From Nocardia neocaledoniensis (GTDB taxonomy: Bacteria; Actinomycetota; Actinomycetes; Mycobacteriales; Mycobacteriaceae), in the NCBI RefSeq assembly GCF_003182135.1, contig NZ_QGTL01000004.1:620001-684000 (forward strand): a stretch of DNA of 64,000 nt. Direction: 5' to 3'. A program made the translations under genes and the position numbers. Positions 18,133 to 27,340 of this stretch are shown here, in pieces. The notes under the pieces are model-generated. The model saw only the letters and a program-made list of their open reading frames with translations, was not told the DNA's origin and did not search any database. Within the stretch, counting starts at the first letter, position 1, and each line of letters begins with the position of its first letter.

Positions 18133-18149
18133 GCGCGGAAACGCCGAAA

Positions 18150-18189
18150 ACCCGCGAGAGCGACGTCGGGGGGCGTCGCGCTCGCGGGT
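18150..18189. terminator. Bidirectional hairpin terminator
   Basis: Arms at 18150-18165 and 18174-18189 pair over 16 positions with a single mismatch around an 8-nt loop. It sits between the secreted-protein gene (+) and the convergent gene ending at 18207, so it can serve both. Confidence 0.8.
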
Positions 18190-18206
18190 GTCGGGGCTGT
18201 TGGTGC

Positions 18207-18698
18207 CTAGCTGGCCAGGGTCAGCGCGGCGCGCTTGCGGCTCGCGGCGGCGCGCACGGCGGCACCGAGGGCGACGACCGGCGGGACCCAGCGGGCCTCG
18301 GAGGGCGCGACGCCCCAGGAGGCGCTGCCCGCGGCGAGCTGGGTCGGCGGCAGCGGGATGCTGGCACCGTCGGTGTGCACGATGACGCCGGCCTCGCGCA
18401 TGGCCTCGATCGCCATGGCGGCCTTGCGGACGCCGGTGACCAGGTGGATCTCGCGACGCTCCTGGCCCGGGATCTCGATCACGGGACCGGAGAGGTTGTT
18501 GGCGCGCAGGAAGCGGCGCACCTCGCCCGCCATCTCACCGGTGACCTCGATGGCCGAGACGGCATCGTCGGTGATCAGGCACAGGCCGTTGGCCGTTTCG
18601 GCGACCGTCCAACCCCGCGCGGTGTACTCCTGCGCGGCGGCACCCTTCTCGGCGGCCGTGGTTGTGGTCGGAAACGTCGTGCGCACTGTGTTCTCCAT
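18207..18698 (-). CDS. Hypothetical protein, possibly a reduced Prim-Pol-like domain
   Basis: The start is taken at ATG 18698 (MENTVRTTFPTTTTAAEKGA), giving 163 aa. The middle part (EYTARGWTVAETANGLCLIT, then the alternating strands VSAIEVTGEMAGEVRRFL) and the later motifs IVHTDGASIPLPPTQ and ARWVPPVV resemble the short actinobacterial proteins annotated as bifunctional DNA primase/polymerase-like. I see no catalytic acidic triad. It could equally be a lineage-specific regulator. The last 20 residues are Ala/Arg-rich. It stands alone with a terminator behind it. Confidence 0.7.
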   Translation of the reverse strand: MENTVRTTFPTTTTAAEKGAAAQEYTARGWTVAETANGLCLITDDAVSAIEVTGEMAGEVRRFLRANNLSGPVIEIPGQERREIHLVTGVRKAAMAIEAMREAGVIVHTDGASIPLPPTQLAAGSASWGVAPSEARWVPPVVALGAAVRAAASRKRAALTLAS

Positions 18699-18880
18699 TC
18701 CCCGAAGAGCTTCGTTCCTGCGTTCATGGGTCGTATCGCCCCGGGGTGGCCGACTCGTTACGCCGTCGCCCAAAAATAATCGGGACTGTTTGCTACGTCT
18801 CATTTACGCAACCTTCGCTATCGCAGGCTGTGATGTGGTCGGGGTTGGCGTGCGGCCCGAAACCGGGCAGGATTCGGGCC

Positions 18881-19486
18881 ATGAGCGAAGCACCGGGATC
18901 CACCCCGTCTCCGGACGGGGAACCCGAGGAGTTCGAAGCCGAATCGCGCTGGCTCTCTTGGAAAGAGACCGATGCCAAGCGTCCGGCCCCGCGAGGGGAC
19001 CAGCACGCCGATGGAGACAACAACGCGGACTATTCGGACATTCCACGCGACGCCGGATTCGACGACCCCTTCCGCAGCAGCGGTTCGGCCAAGCAGTGGG
19101 CCGCCGAGGTCCTGCGTTCGCTGCTCGACGTGCAATTCCGCAGGCCCGCGACCAGGACGCTGCTGCCGCTGGCCTACATCCTCGGCGTCGTCTCCTTCGG
19201 GATCGGGGTCCCGGTCGCGCTCACGGTGCTGATGTGGAAGGCCTCCGCGCTGCTCGGCGTCCTGGCCGCGCTGGTCGCCGTTCCGCTCGGCCTCACCATC
19301 GCCGCCTCGGTGCGGCTGATGCTCGAGTTCGCCGACAACGCGGCCAGGCTGGCGGGCCGGGTCGAGCACATCAGCGAGCTGGCCGACGGCCTGTTCCAGG
19401 CGCTGTCCGATGTTGCGGAACCGGTGAACCAGCTCTCCGAAGATGTTCGTGCTGTGCAGTTCTGGCGGTTCAGGCGGAAGAAGTAG
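18881..19486 (+). CDS. DUF4282-family membrane protein
   Basis: The ATG at 18881 gives a 201-aa protein; the frame upstream is open but has no sensible start. Residues 1-75 are hydrophilic and probably disordered (acidic, Pro-rich). Residues 77-170 match the DUF4282 layout: a LLDVQFRRPATRTLLPLAYI lead-in followed by two membrane helices (about 94-118 and 123-148) and a conserved polar RLMLEFADNAARL segment. The C-terminus is a basic amphipathic tail (FWRFRRKK). The function is unknown; the protein is likely an inner-membrane protein. The gene stands alone between a divergent and a downstream promoter region. Confidence 0.85.
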   Translation: MSEAPGSTPSPDGEPEEFEAESRWLSWKETDAKRPAPRGDQHADGDNNADYSDIPRDAGFDDPFRSSGSAKQWAAEVLRSLLDVQFRRPATRTLLPLAYILGVVSFGIGVPVALTVLMWKASALLGVLAALVAVPLGLTIAASVRLMLEFADNAARLAGRVEHISELADGLFQALSDVAEPVNQLSEDVRAVQFWRFRRKK

Positions 19487-19540
19487 CGCCGTAGCTCGTG
19501 GTGTGCCGGAAGTATCTATGTGGTGCGCAATGTCCGATTC

Positions 19541-19553
19541 ATTGTGAAACAAT
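19541..19553 (+). promoter_or_regulatory. Inverted repeat upstream of the XRE regulator
   Basis: ATTGT (19541-19545) and ACAAT (19549-19553) form a perfect dyad with a 3-nt centre. It lies about 90 bp before the XRE gene in a comparatively AT-rich stretch. It is a candidate operator for autoregulation; no binding evidence exists. Confidence 0.35.
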
Positions 19554-19643
19554 CCGTACGCAGATCCGACGGTTGGGTCGGCTGCGTAGGGCGGTCTTCC
19601 GAAAAGGTATGGGGGAGACCGGAGTTGGATACAGGGGGGAAGT

Positions 19644-20489
19644 ATGGCTTCACCACAGGGCGTCACCGGATCGACGATGCCGCGCAGGCAGTTGGGCAGG
19701 CACTTACGTGACCTGCGCAATCAGGCGCGGATGACGACGCGGACCGCGGCGGCGCAACTGGAGTGGTCGGAAGCGAAGATCTGGCGGATCGAGACGGGGC
19801 AGACGTCGCTGCGCAGCCTCGACGTCGAAGCGATGTGCAAGGTGTACGGCGCACCGGCCGACCTGGTCGAGCCGCTGGCCGCGCTCGCGCGCGAGACCAA
19901 GGCCAGAGGCTGGTGGACGAGCTACGGCGACGTGATCCCGGAGGGCTTCGAGGTCTACATCGGCCTCGAGGAGGCGGCTACGGCGCTCTCGATCTACGAG
20001 GACGGCCTCGTCCCCGCGCTGCTGCAGACCGAGGACTACACCAGGGCGCTGCTCGAGCAGACCGTACCGGGGCTGACCGAGGCGGAGCTCGAGCGCAGGC
20101 TCGCGGTCCGCACGGCCAGGCAGGCCCTGCTGACGCGCGCGGAGTCGCCGCTGCGCCTGCATGTTGTGCTCGCCGAGGCGGTGCTGACCAGGCGCATCGG
20201 TGACGATCGGGTGCTGGCCGGCCAGCGGGCGCACCTGCGCGAACTCGCCGATCTCGACTCCGTGCGCATCCAGGTGGCGCCGGCCGACACCGGCTATCAC
20301 GCCGGGCTCGAGTCGGGCCGCTTCGTGATCCTGGACTTCGGCGTCGACGGCTCACTCGACCGGCCGGAACCGCCGGTCGTCTACGTGGAGACCTTCGCCG
20401 GCTCGGCGTACCTGGACAAGCCGGCCGAGCACGAGCGCTACCGCAGCGCGTTCACCGATATCTGCGCGGCCGCCGCCGGGGTGCTGTAA
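19644..20489 (+). CDS. XRE-family transcriptional regulator with DUF5753 domain
   Basis: This 281-aa protein pairs an N-terminal helix-turn-helix (about residues 15-72; LGRHLRDLRNQARMTTRTAA then SEAKIWRIETGQ) with a C-terminal DUF5753 domain (about 100-280; EDGLVPALLQTEDYTRALL, RTARQALLT, FVILDF, VVYVET). Proteins of this type are abundant in actinobacteria and usually lie beside a small DUF397 gene. Here no DUF397 partner is visible on either side, which is a small departure. The ATG follows a GGGGGG ribosome site. The target genes are unknown; the dyad at 19541-19553 may be its own operator. Confidence 0.92.
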   Translation: MASPQGVTGSTMPRRQLGRHLRDLRNQARMTTRTAAAQLEWSEAKIWRIETGQTSLRSLDVEAMCKVYGAPADLVEPLAALARETKARGWWTSYGDVIPEGFEVYIGLEEAATALSIYEDGLVPALLQTEDYTRALLEQTVPGLTEAELERRLAVRTARQALLTRAESPLRLHVVLAEAVLTRRIGDDRVLAGQRAHLRELADLDSVRIQVAPADTGYHAGLESGRFVILDFGVDGSLDRPEPPVVYVETFAGSAYLDKPAEHERYRSAFTDICAAAAGVL

Positions 20490-20888
20490 CTACCAGGAAT
20501 CGGCGAGCACCGAGCGGTGCGTGGGCAGGGCGTTGTCATAGACCGCCCTGCCCTTTTCTGTCAGCCGGACGAAGATGGCGCGGCGGTCGGCCGTGCACAT
20601 GGTGCGTTCGACCAGGCCGTCGCGTTCCAGCCGGGCCACCGCGCGGGAGAGCGCGCTCTGGCTCAGGTAGATGTCGCCGGCCAGTTCGGTCATCCGGTAC
20701 TTCTCACAGTCCGCGTCGACCAGGCGATCGAGGGTCTCGAACTCGCTGAGGCCGATGCGGTGTTCGTGCTGAAGCGCCTTCTCCAGTGCGCAGCTCACGG
20801 CGGCGTGCCGATCGAGCAGTTCGCGCCACTGGCCGACCAGCTCGGTGGGCGCTTCGTTGCGCCGAGCTGTGGTGGCCGGGTTCGACAT
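20490..20888 (-). CDS. MarR-family transcriptional regulator
   Basis: The 132-aa product has the winged-helix MarR fold: helices 1-2 to about residue 55, the recognition region LAGDIYLSQSALSRAVARLE (about 69-88), and the wing VERTMCTADRRAIFVRLTEKG (about 93-113). It is divergent from an efflux-pump gene, the standard arrangement in which MarR represses the pump until a drug or metabolite binds. A TTGCAT hexamer, 17 nt and TAAGAT precede the ATG by 7 nt, so its message is probably leaderless. Its stop directly follows the XRE stop from the other strand. Confidence 0.93.
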   Translation of the reverse strand: MSNPATTARRNEAPTELVGQWRELLDRHAAVSCALEKALQHEHRIGLSEFETLDRLVDADCEKYRMTELAGDIYLSQSALSRAVARLERDGLVERTMCTADRRAIFVRLTEKGRAVYDNALPTHRSVLADSW

Positions 20889-20973
20889 GGCCCCATCTTA
20901 GTGGTCTCCGCATGTCCATGCAACTGCAATTTATGTGTTGGCATTTAATGCGTGTGCATGTAATGTCCTCCGC
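20889..20973. promoter_or_regulatory. Divergent marR/MFS promoters with overlapping dyads
   Basis: This 85-bp AT-richer gap holds two promoters. The minus one is TTGCAT (20923-20918), 17 nt, TAAGAT (20900-20895). The plus one is TTGGCA (20938-20943) with TGTAAT (20959-20964), a 15-nt spacing, 9 nt before the MFS start. Two dyads overlap the plus promoter: GCATTTAATGC (20941-20951) and ATGC-gtgt-GCAT (20948-20959). These are good candidates for MarR operators. Both genes look leaderless. Confidence 0.55.
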
Positions 20974-22455
20974 ATGACTTCGCCAGCAACGCTCTCGGCC
21001 GCAGATCAGGCGACCGATCCCACCAGGTGGCCGCTCCGCCTCTGGGGCATGCTGATCACCCTGTGCATCGTTCTGTTCCTCGACGGTCTCGACGTCTCGA
21101 TGATCGGTGTCGCGCTGCCGTCCATCGGCGCCGAACTCGATCTGTCCACCTCCACCCTGCAGTGGCTCGTCAGTGGTTACGTCCTCGGTTACGGCGGTCT
21201 GCTGCTGCTCGGCGGCCGCACCGCGGACCTGCTCGGGCGCCGCAAGGTCTTCCTCATCGCGCTGGCGGTCTTCGCGCTCGCCTCGCTGGTCGGCGGTCTG
21301 GTCAGTGACCCGACGCTGCTGATCGTCACCCGCTTCATCAAGGGCCTGGCGGCCGCGTTCACCGCGCCGACCGGCCTGTCGATCATCACCACGACCTTCG
21401 CCGAGGGGAAGGCGCGCAACAAGGCGCTGTCCATCTACACCGTGTTCGGTGCGGGCGGCTACTCCATGGGTCTGCTCTTCGGCGGCCTGATGACCGGCGT
21501 CGGCTGGCGCTGGACCTTCCTGCTGCCGGTCCCGATCGCGCTGGCCGCGCTGGCCGCCGCCTTCGTGCTGGTGCCCAAGGACGGCAAGGCCGAGGAGGGC
21601 GGACACGATCTGCTCGGCGCGCTGCTGTCCACGGCGGGCATGCTGCTGCTGGTCTACACCGTGGTCACCGCGCCCGAAGTGGGCTGGGCCTCGGCTCGCA
21701 CGATCGGCTCGTTCGTCGCCGTGGTCGCGCTGTTCGCCGCGTTCGTCCTCACCGAGCAGCGGGTCAAGCACCCGCTGGTGCGCCTGGGCATCCTGCGCAA
21801 GGTGTCGCTGGTGCGGGCCAGCCTGGCCATCATCGCGGTCGCCGGTTCGTACTTCAGCTGGCAGTTCATCGTCACCCTGTACATGCAGGACTCGCTGGGC
21901 TGGTCGCCGCTGAAGCTGGCCATGGCGCTGCTGCCGGTGGGTGTGCTGGTCGTCGGGTCGGCGTTCTTCTCCGACAAGCTGATCGACCGCTTCGGCACCG
22001 GGCCGGTCATCGCCGTCACCATGGTCGTGATGGCCGTCGGCTACCTGCTGTTCCTGCGGGTCGACACCGCGCCGGACTACCTGACCGTGCTGCTGCCCGC
22101 CATCCTGCTGATCGGCATCGGCTGGGTCGGCTTCCCGGCCATCAACGTGCAGGCCACCAGCGGCATCGATGACGACGAGCAGGGCCTGGCCGCCGGCGTG
22201 CTGCAGACCTCGATGCAGGTCGGCGCGGCCATCGTGCTCGCGGTGACCACCGCGATCGTCACCTCCGGCGGGCACGGCGCCGGCGCCACTCCGCAGCAGA
22301 TGCTCGACACCTACCGGCCCGGTCTGGTGTTCGCGGCGGGTGTCACCATCGTCGGCGCGCTGGTCGCCCTGACGGTCTTCCTGCCCCGCCTGACCCGTCC
22401 GCGGGTCGACGAGGTGGCTCCGGTGGCCGAGGCGAAGGTCCTCGAAACCGTGTAG
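20974..22455 (+). CDS. MFS drug:H+ antiporter, DHA2 type (14 spans)
   Basis: This is a 493-aa major-facilitator exporter of the EmrB/QacA class. It has about fourteen hydrophobic segments. Motif A, GGRTADLLGRRK (residues 80-91), lies between spans 2 and 3, and the DHA2 motif D1, LDGLDVSMIGVALPSI, is in span 1 (about 36-51). Such pumps expel hydrophobic cations or antibiotics using the proton gradient. I use ATG 20974; the ATG at 20935 lies within the promoter. There is no ribosome site before 20974 but a -10-like TGTAAT is, so translation is probably leaderless. The neighbouring MarR gene is the likely repressor. Confidence 0.94.
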   Translation: MTSPATLSAADQATDPTRWPLRLWGMLITLCIVLFLDGLDVSMIGVALPSIGAELDLSTSTLQWLVSGYVLGYGGLLLLGGRTADLLGRRKVFLIALAVFALASLVGGLVSDPTLLIVTRFIKGLAAAFTAPTGLSIITTTFAEGKARNKALSIYTVFGAGGYSMGLLFGGLMTGVGWRWTFLLPVPIALAALAAAFVLVPKDGKAEEGGHDLLGALLSTAGMLLLVYTVVTAPEVGWASARTIGSFVAVVALFAAFVLTEQRVKHPLVRLGILRKVSLVRASLAIIAVAGSYFSWQFIVTLYMQDSLGWSPLKLAMALLPVGVLVVGSAFFSDKLIDRFGTGPVIAVTMVVMAVGYLLFLRVDTAPDYLTVLLPAILLIGIGWVGFPAINVQATSGIDDDEQGLAAGVLQTSMQVGAAIVLAVTTAIVTSGGHGAGATPQQMLDTYRPGLVFAAGVTIVGALVALTVFLPRLTRPRVDEVAPVAEAKVLETV

Positions 22456-22470
22456 TCGCCGGTGGAACCG

Positions 22471-22505
22471 ACGGCGCCCCCGAGCATCGAGCTCGGGGGC
22501 GCCGT
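22471..22505 (+). terminator. Perfect 15-bp terminator hairpin after the MFS gene
   Basis: Arms at 22471-22485 and 22491-22505 pair perfectly around a 5-nt loop and are followed by TT. It also lies just beyond the rmlC stop at 22516, so it probably terminates both converging transcripts. Confidence 0.88.
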
Positions 22506-22515
22506 TTCACGTGGA

Positions 22516-23064
22516 TCAGGAAAAACCGGGCGCCGCTTCGTCTTTGGCGGAGCGGATGTAGGTGAGCGGGCTGCCGTCGCGGCCGACGGTCGGCCACTCG
22601 ATGGCCAGCCGGGGATCGAAAGCGTCCAGGTCACGGTCGAATTCGGGGGTGTACTCGAGCGAGCACAGGTACGTGACCGTGGAGCGGTCCTCCAGGGAGA
22701 GGATGGCGTGGCCGAGCCCCTCGGACAGGAACACCGAACGCCGGTGCACGTCGTCGAGCAGCACGCTGTCCCAGCGCCCGTAGGTCGGTGAGCCGGGCCG
22801 CAGGTCGACGACGACATCGAGGAACGCCCCGCGCACGCAGGTGACGTACTTGGCCTGGCCGGGCGGGTCCTCGGTGTAATGGATGCCGCGCAGCACGCCC
22901 GCCGCCGAGACGGAGGTGTTCACCTGGTGCAGTTCGAACGGGCGCCCGGTGGCCTTCTCGAATTCCGAGGCCTTGAACGATTCGCAGAACATGCCGCGGT
23001 CGTCACCGAGCAGCCGCGGCGTCACCTCCCACGCGCCGGGGATGGCCAGTTCACGGATCTGCAT
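22516..23064 (-). CDS. rmlC: dTDP-4-dehydrorhamnose 3,5-epimerase RmlC
   Basis: RmlC converts dTDP-4-keto-6-deoxyglucose to dTDP-4-keto-rhamnose, the third step towards dTDP-L-rhamnose for the arabinogalactan linker. The 182-aa cupin protein carries the catalytic His62 (VLRGIHYTEDPPGQAKYV) and the Tyr132 region (RSTVTYLCSLEYTPEFD). The family FHDxRG element is seen as LLGDDRGMFCESF near residues 19-30. It begins 2 nt after the rmlA stop, so rmlA-rmlC form an operon; the longer frame through rmlA is a shadow. A strong hairpin follows. Confidence 0.95.
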   Translation of the reverse strand: MQIRELAIPGAWEVTPRLLGDDRGMFCESFKASEFEKATGRPFELHQVNTSVSAAGVLRGIHYTEDPPGQAKYVTCVRGAFLDVVVDLRPGSPTYGRWDSVLLDDVHRRSVFLSEGLGHAILSLEDRSTVTYLCSLEYTPEFDRDLDAFDPRLAIEWPTVGRDGSPLTYIRSAKDEAAPGFS

Positions 23065-23066
23065 GC

Positions 23067-23939
23067 CTACCAGTCTTTCCCGCGCGCGATCAGATCCAGC
23101 AGGTAGCGGCCGTAGCCGGAGCGCACCATGGGTTCGGCCAGCTCGCACAGCTGATCGTCGGTGATCAGCCCCCTGCGCCAGGCCACTTCTTCCGGCACGC
23201 CGATCTTGAGTCCCTGGCGTTCCTCGATCGTGCGCACGTAGTTGGCGGCGTCGAGCAGGGAGTCGAAGGTGCCGGTGTCGAGCCAGGCGGTGCCGCGGGC
23301 GAGCACGTCGACGCTGAGCCTGCCCTGTTCGAGGTAGGCCCGATTGATGTCGGTGATCTCGTACTCGCCGCGCGCCGAGGGTTTCAGCTCGCGGGCGATC
23401 TCCACCACGTCGTTGTCGTAGAAGTAGAGGCCGGGGATGGCGTAGTTCGAGCGCGGGACCTTCGGCTTCTCCTCGATGGAGACCGCGCGGCCCTGCTCGA
23501 ACTCCACCACGCCGTAGGCGGTCGGGTCGCCGACCCAGTACGCGAAGACCGCGCCGCCGTCGATGTCGTGGAAGCGCTCCAGGCTGGCGCCGAGGCCGGG
23601 GCCGTGGAAGATGTTGTCGCCGAGCACCAGCGCCGCGGGCTCGCTGCCGATGTGGTCGGCGCCGAGGACGAACGCGCGCGCGAGCCCGTCGGGCTCGGGC
23701 TGCACCACATAGCTGATCGAGACGCCGAACTGGCCGCCGTCCCCGAGCAACCTGCCGAACGCAGCGGCATCCTCCGGCGTGGTGATCACGAGAATGTCGT
23801 CGATCCCTGCCAACATGAGGGTGGACAACGGGTAGTAGACCATGGGCTTGTCGTAGACCGGGACGAGCTGCTTGCTCACCCCGCGCGTGATGGGGTGCAG
23901 CCGCGAACCGGTGCCGCCCGCCAGGATGATTCCGCGCAT
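23067..23939 (-). CDS. rmlA: Glucose-1-phosphate thymidylyltransferase RmlA
   Basis: RmlA makes dTDP-glucose from dTTP and glucose-1-phosphate, the entry step to dTDP-rhamnose. At 290 aa it has the usual length. It shows the nucleotide-binding [20 protein letters not shown] (about residues 8-27), [18 protein letters not shown], the metal-site [10 protein letters not shown] (Asp near 110), and the sugar-binding [20 protein letters not shown] and [12 protein letters not shown] 23939 gives the canonical MRGIILAGG start; the upstream extension to 24008 lacks family similarity. There is no obvious ribosome site. The 240-nt upstream region is shared with a divergent esterase gene. Confidence 0.96.
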   Translation of the reverse strand: MRGIILAGGTGSRLHPITRGVSKQLVPVYDKPMVYYPLSTLMLAGIDDILVITTPEDAAAFGRLLGDGGQFGVSISYVVQPEPDGLARAFVLGADHIGSEPAALVLGDNIFHGPGLGASLERFHDIDGGAVFAYWVGDPTAYGVVEFEQGRAVSIEEKPKVPRSNYAIPGLYFYDNDVVEIARELKPSARGEYEITDINRAYLEQGRLSVDVLARGTAWLDTGTFDSLLDAANYVRTIEERQGLKIGVPEEVAWRRGLITDDQLCELAEPMVRSGYGRYLLDLIARGKDW

Positions 23940-24080
23940 GGGGGGAAGTCTGCCAGTTCCCGCCGTCGCGGAGTCGGGGAGGTTCCGACACGTCGACGAA
24001 TTGATCACGAAGGTTTCGTGTTCTGGTGTGTCGGGCGATAACAGCTACAGGCACGGCGTTCTTCTGATTAGGTGAACGTC

Positions 24081-24122
24081 GATGTGTGAAACATCACTGT
24101 GTTAGATGTCAGCGCCGACATC
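24081..24122. promoter_or_regulatory. Two tandem dyads sharing the half-site GATGT
   Basis: GATGT-N5-ACATC (24081-24095) and GATGTC-N6-GACATC (24105-24122) are two perfect inverted repeats with the same half-site, their starts 24 bp apart. They lie in the rmlA/esterase divergent gap, 58-99 bp before the esterase ATG. Paired dyads of this kind are typical operators of dimeric repressors such as TetR proteins. No such regulator is adjacent. Confidence 0.5.
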
Positions 24123-24179
24123 GGACCCGGAGATCTGCGCCGGTCCGCGGTCGACGCACCAGTGTGAGGTAGGTGCGCG

Positions 24180-25226
24180 ATGGGAGCGACGAAGATCCCC
24201 GGACCCGGTGTGGTGGGCTCGATCACCCCCGCTGTCACGGCGAAGAAGGCAGTCAGCAGACCCGATCAGGGCATCATCGTCAACTCCGGGCGAACGAGTA
24301 CCTCCTCGCGGGTGCTGATGGGCGCGTGCGTCGGTTTCGTCGGACCGCTGTTGCGGACCGTGCCGATCAACCACGCCACCATTCCCGTCGGCGCCATGGC
24401 CGTGAACCTGCTCTCGCGCCTGCGGCCCGAACCGCACGGTATCGAGCGCGAGGGCATCACCATGGACGGCTTCAAGATGGAGATGGTGCGTCCCGCCGGC
24501 GGCTCGCGGGCGCTGCGGCACGGCGCGGTGCTGTACATGCACGGCGGCGGGTTCGCCGTCGGCGGGCTGCATTCGCACCGCGCGATCGCCGCCGGCATCG
24601 CGAGGCGGACGGGATTGGCGGTGCTCAATGTCGAGTACCGGCAGCTGCCAGGTTCGATCAGCGCGGCGATCGACGATTGCGTCCTCGCCTACCGCTGGTT
24701 GCTGCGGCACGGCGCCGATCCGGCCAGGATCACCTTCGCCGGTGACTCCGCGGGCGGCTATCTCACCTTCGCGACCGCGTTGCGCGCGCGCGAGATCGGC
24801 CTGCCGCTGCCGGCCGCGCTCGTCGGGCTGAGTCCGCTGCTCGATCTGGACCACGTGGCCAAGGAGGCCTACGTCAACGCGGGCCGCGACGCCTACATCC
24901 CGCTCAAGGGTCTGTCGGCGGTCGTGCGGCTGGGCGGTCTCGGTGCGCTCGATCCGGCGATGTCGCCGGTCAACGCCGATCTCGCCGGGCTGCCGCCGGT
25001 CCTGCTCATCGCCGCCGAGGACGAGGTCCTGCGCTACGACTGCGAGCTGATGGCGCATCGGCTCGCGGCGGCGGGCGTTCCGGTGACGCTCGAGCTGTGG
25101 CGCGGTCAGGTGCACGCGTTCATGAGCATCCTGCCGAGCATGCCGGAGAGCCGGGCGGTGCTCGGCCGGGTCGCCAAGTTCGTGCGCGGCGCGCTCGACA
25201 CGGCACAGCGGGCCCGCACGGCCTGA
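24180..25226 (+). CDS. Alpha/beta hydrolase, hormone-sensitive-lipase family
   Basis: This 348-aa esterase/lipase has the HSL oxyanion motif HGGG (residues 121-124, in YMHGGGFAVGG). The catalytic triad is Ser190 (GDSAGG), Asp281 (AAEDEVLRYD) and His312 (RGQVHAFM). The N-terminal 90 residues form the cap region with a hydrophobic helix (LMGACVGFVGPLLRTVP) that may attach it to the membrane. Proteins of this class hydrolyse short- to medium-chain acyl esters; the natural substrate is unknown. The ATG follows a GAGGTAGG stretch. The upstream double dyad suggests tight control by a repressor. Confidence 0.92.
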   Translation: MGATKIPGPGVVGSITPAVTAKKAVSRPDQGIIVNSGRTSTSSRVLMGACVGFVGPLLRTVPINHATIPVGAMAVNLLSRLRPEPHGIEREGITMDGFKMEMVRPAGGSRALRHGAVLYMHGGGFAVGGLHSHRAIAAGIARRTGLAVLNVEYRQLPGSISAAIDDCVLAYRWLLRHGADPARITFAGDSAGGYLTFATALRAREIGLPLPAALVGLSPLLDLDHVAKEAYVNAGRDAYIPLKGLSAVVRLGGLGALDPAMSPVNADLAGLPPVLLIAAEDEVLRYDCELMAHRLAAAGVPVTLELWRGQVHAFMSILPSMPESRAVLGRVAKFVRGALDTAQRARTA

Positions 25227-25233
25227 TACGACG

Positions 25234-25272
25234 AAGCGCCCCCGCCCGGATTGCTCCGGCGCGGGGGCGCTT
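25234..25272. terminator. Hairpin terminator between esterase and secreted protein
   Basis: Arms AAGCGCCCCCGC (25234-25245) and its complement (25261-25272) pair perfectly, with an inner CCGGA/TCCGG stem, and a TT follows. The gene on the minus strand ends at 25293, so it can terminate both. Confidence 0.85.
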
Positions 25273-25292
25273 TCCTTCGTGCGACCGCGAAA

Positions 25293-25991
25293 TTACTTGG
25301 CGGGCGGGGTGAAGGGCTGGTTGATCGTGGTGAAGTACTGCACGGCGGCAGCGATCGCGACCGGGGCGGTCACGAAGATCTGACCCAGGATGACACCGAG
25401 GGCGCCGATGGTGGTGGCGCCGACGACGCAACCCGCGATCGGGCCGGCACCGAACAGGGCCAGCAGGACACCGGTCGCGACCAGACCGGCGGCGGCACCG
25501 GCGATGCAGCCGATGGCCGCGCCACCGAGGCCGCCGGCGAGGGTGCCGATGGTGGCGCCCATGGAGATGGTGGAGGTCAGACGCGACCAGGCGGCCTGCT
25601 CACGCTCGTACTCGGTCTTCCAGGGGGCCTTGTCCTCGTAGGGGAGGGCGACCGGCTTGTAGACGGCCTTGGCGGGGTCGAGCTGCGGGGTCAGCACGGC
25701 GGTGTTGCCGGAGATCTCCGCGGCGATCGGGAGCTCGTAGTCGTCCAGGCGGAACGACAGCGGGGTGCCGGCGACGGTGGCGCCGTTGGCGGCCTTGATC
25801 TTGAAGACGCCTTCTTCGACGACCAGGGAGCCGGCGTCGGTGGTGATGACGGACTTGGCGCCGTCGACGACCTCGGCCTTGTAGTTGATCGGGGCGGCCT
25901 CTTCCGGCGCCTGGGCGTGCACGGTGCCGGCGGTGACGCCCATGGCAGCGATCAGCAGCGCCGAGGTGGCGGCGAATTTCCTCATCAGCAT
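25293..25991 (-). CDS. Exported protein with glycine/alanine-rich C-terminal segment
   Basis: This 232-aa protein begins with a Sec signal peptide (MLMRKFAATSALLIAAMGVT, cleavage likely after VHA near residue 26). The mature N-terminal part (about 30-115) is predicted beta-rich (VITTDAGSLVVEEGVFKIKA). From about residue 140 it is hydrophobic with regularly spaced glycines (GATIGTLAGGLGGAAIGCIA), like glycine-zipper membrane segments. One candidate role is an outer (mycolate) membrane or envelope protein; this is inference. The ATG at 25985 (MRKFAA) is an equally good start. I do not recognise a named family. Confidence 0.82.
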   Translation of the reverse strand: MLMRKFAATSALLIAAMGVTAGTVHAQAPEEAAPINYKAEVVDGAKSVITTDAGSLVVEEGVFKIKAANGATVAGTPLSFRLDDYELPIAAEISGNTAVLTPQLDPAKAVYKPVALPYEDKAPWKTEYEREQAAWSRLTSTISMGATIGTLAGGLGGAAIGCIAGAAAGLVATGVLLALFGAGPIAGCVVGATTIGALGVILGQIFVTAPVAIAAAVQYFTTINQPFTPPAK

Positions 25992-27317
<1,326 letters not shown>

Positions 27318-27340
27318 CCCCCGCACCGTCGTCCGGGGAC

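Noticed and set aside
20704..22275. 523-aa open frame opposite the MFS gene
   Set aside because: It is antisense to a clear transporter. Its product is a low-complexity Asp/Gly/Arg/Gln/His mixture typical of GC-rich shadow frames.
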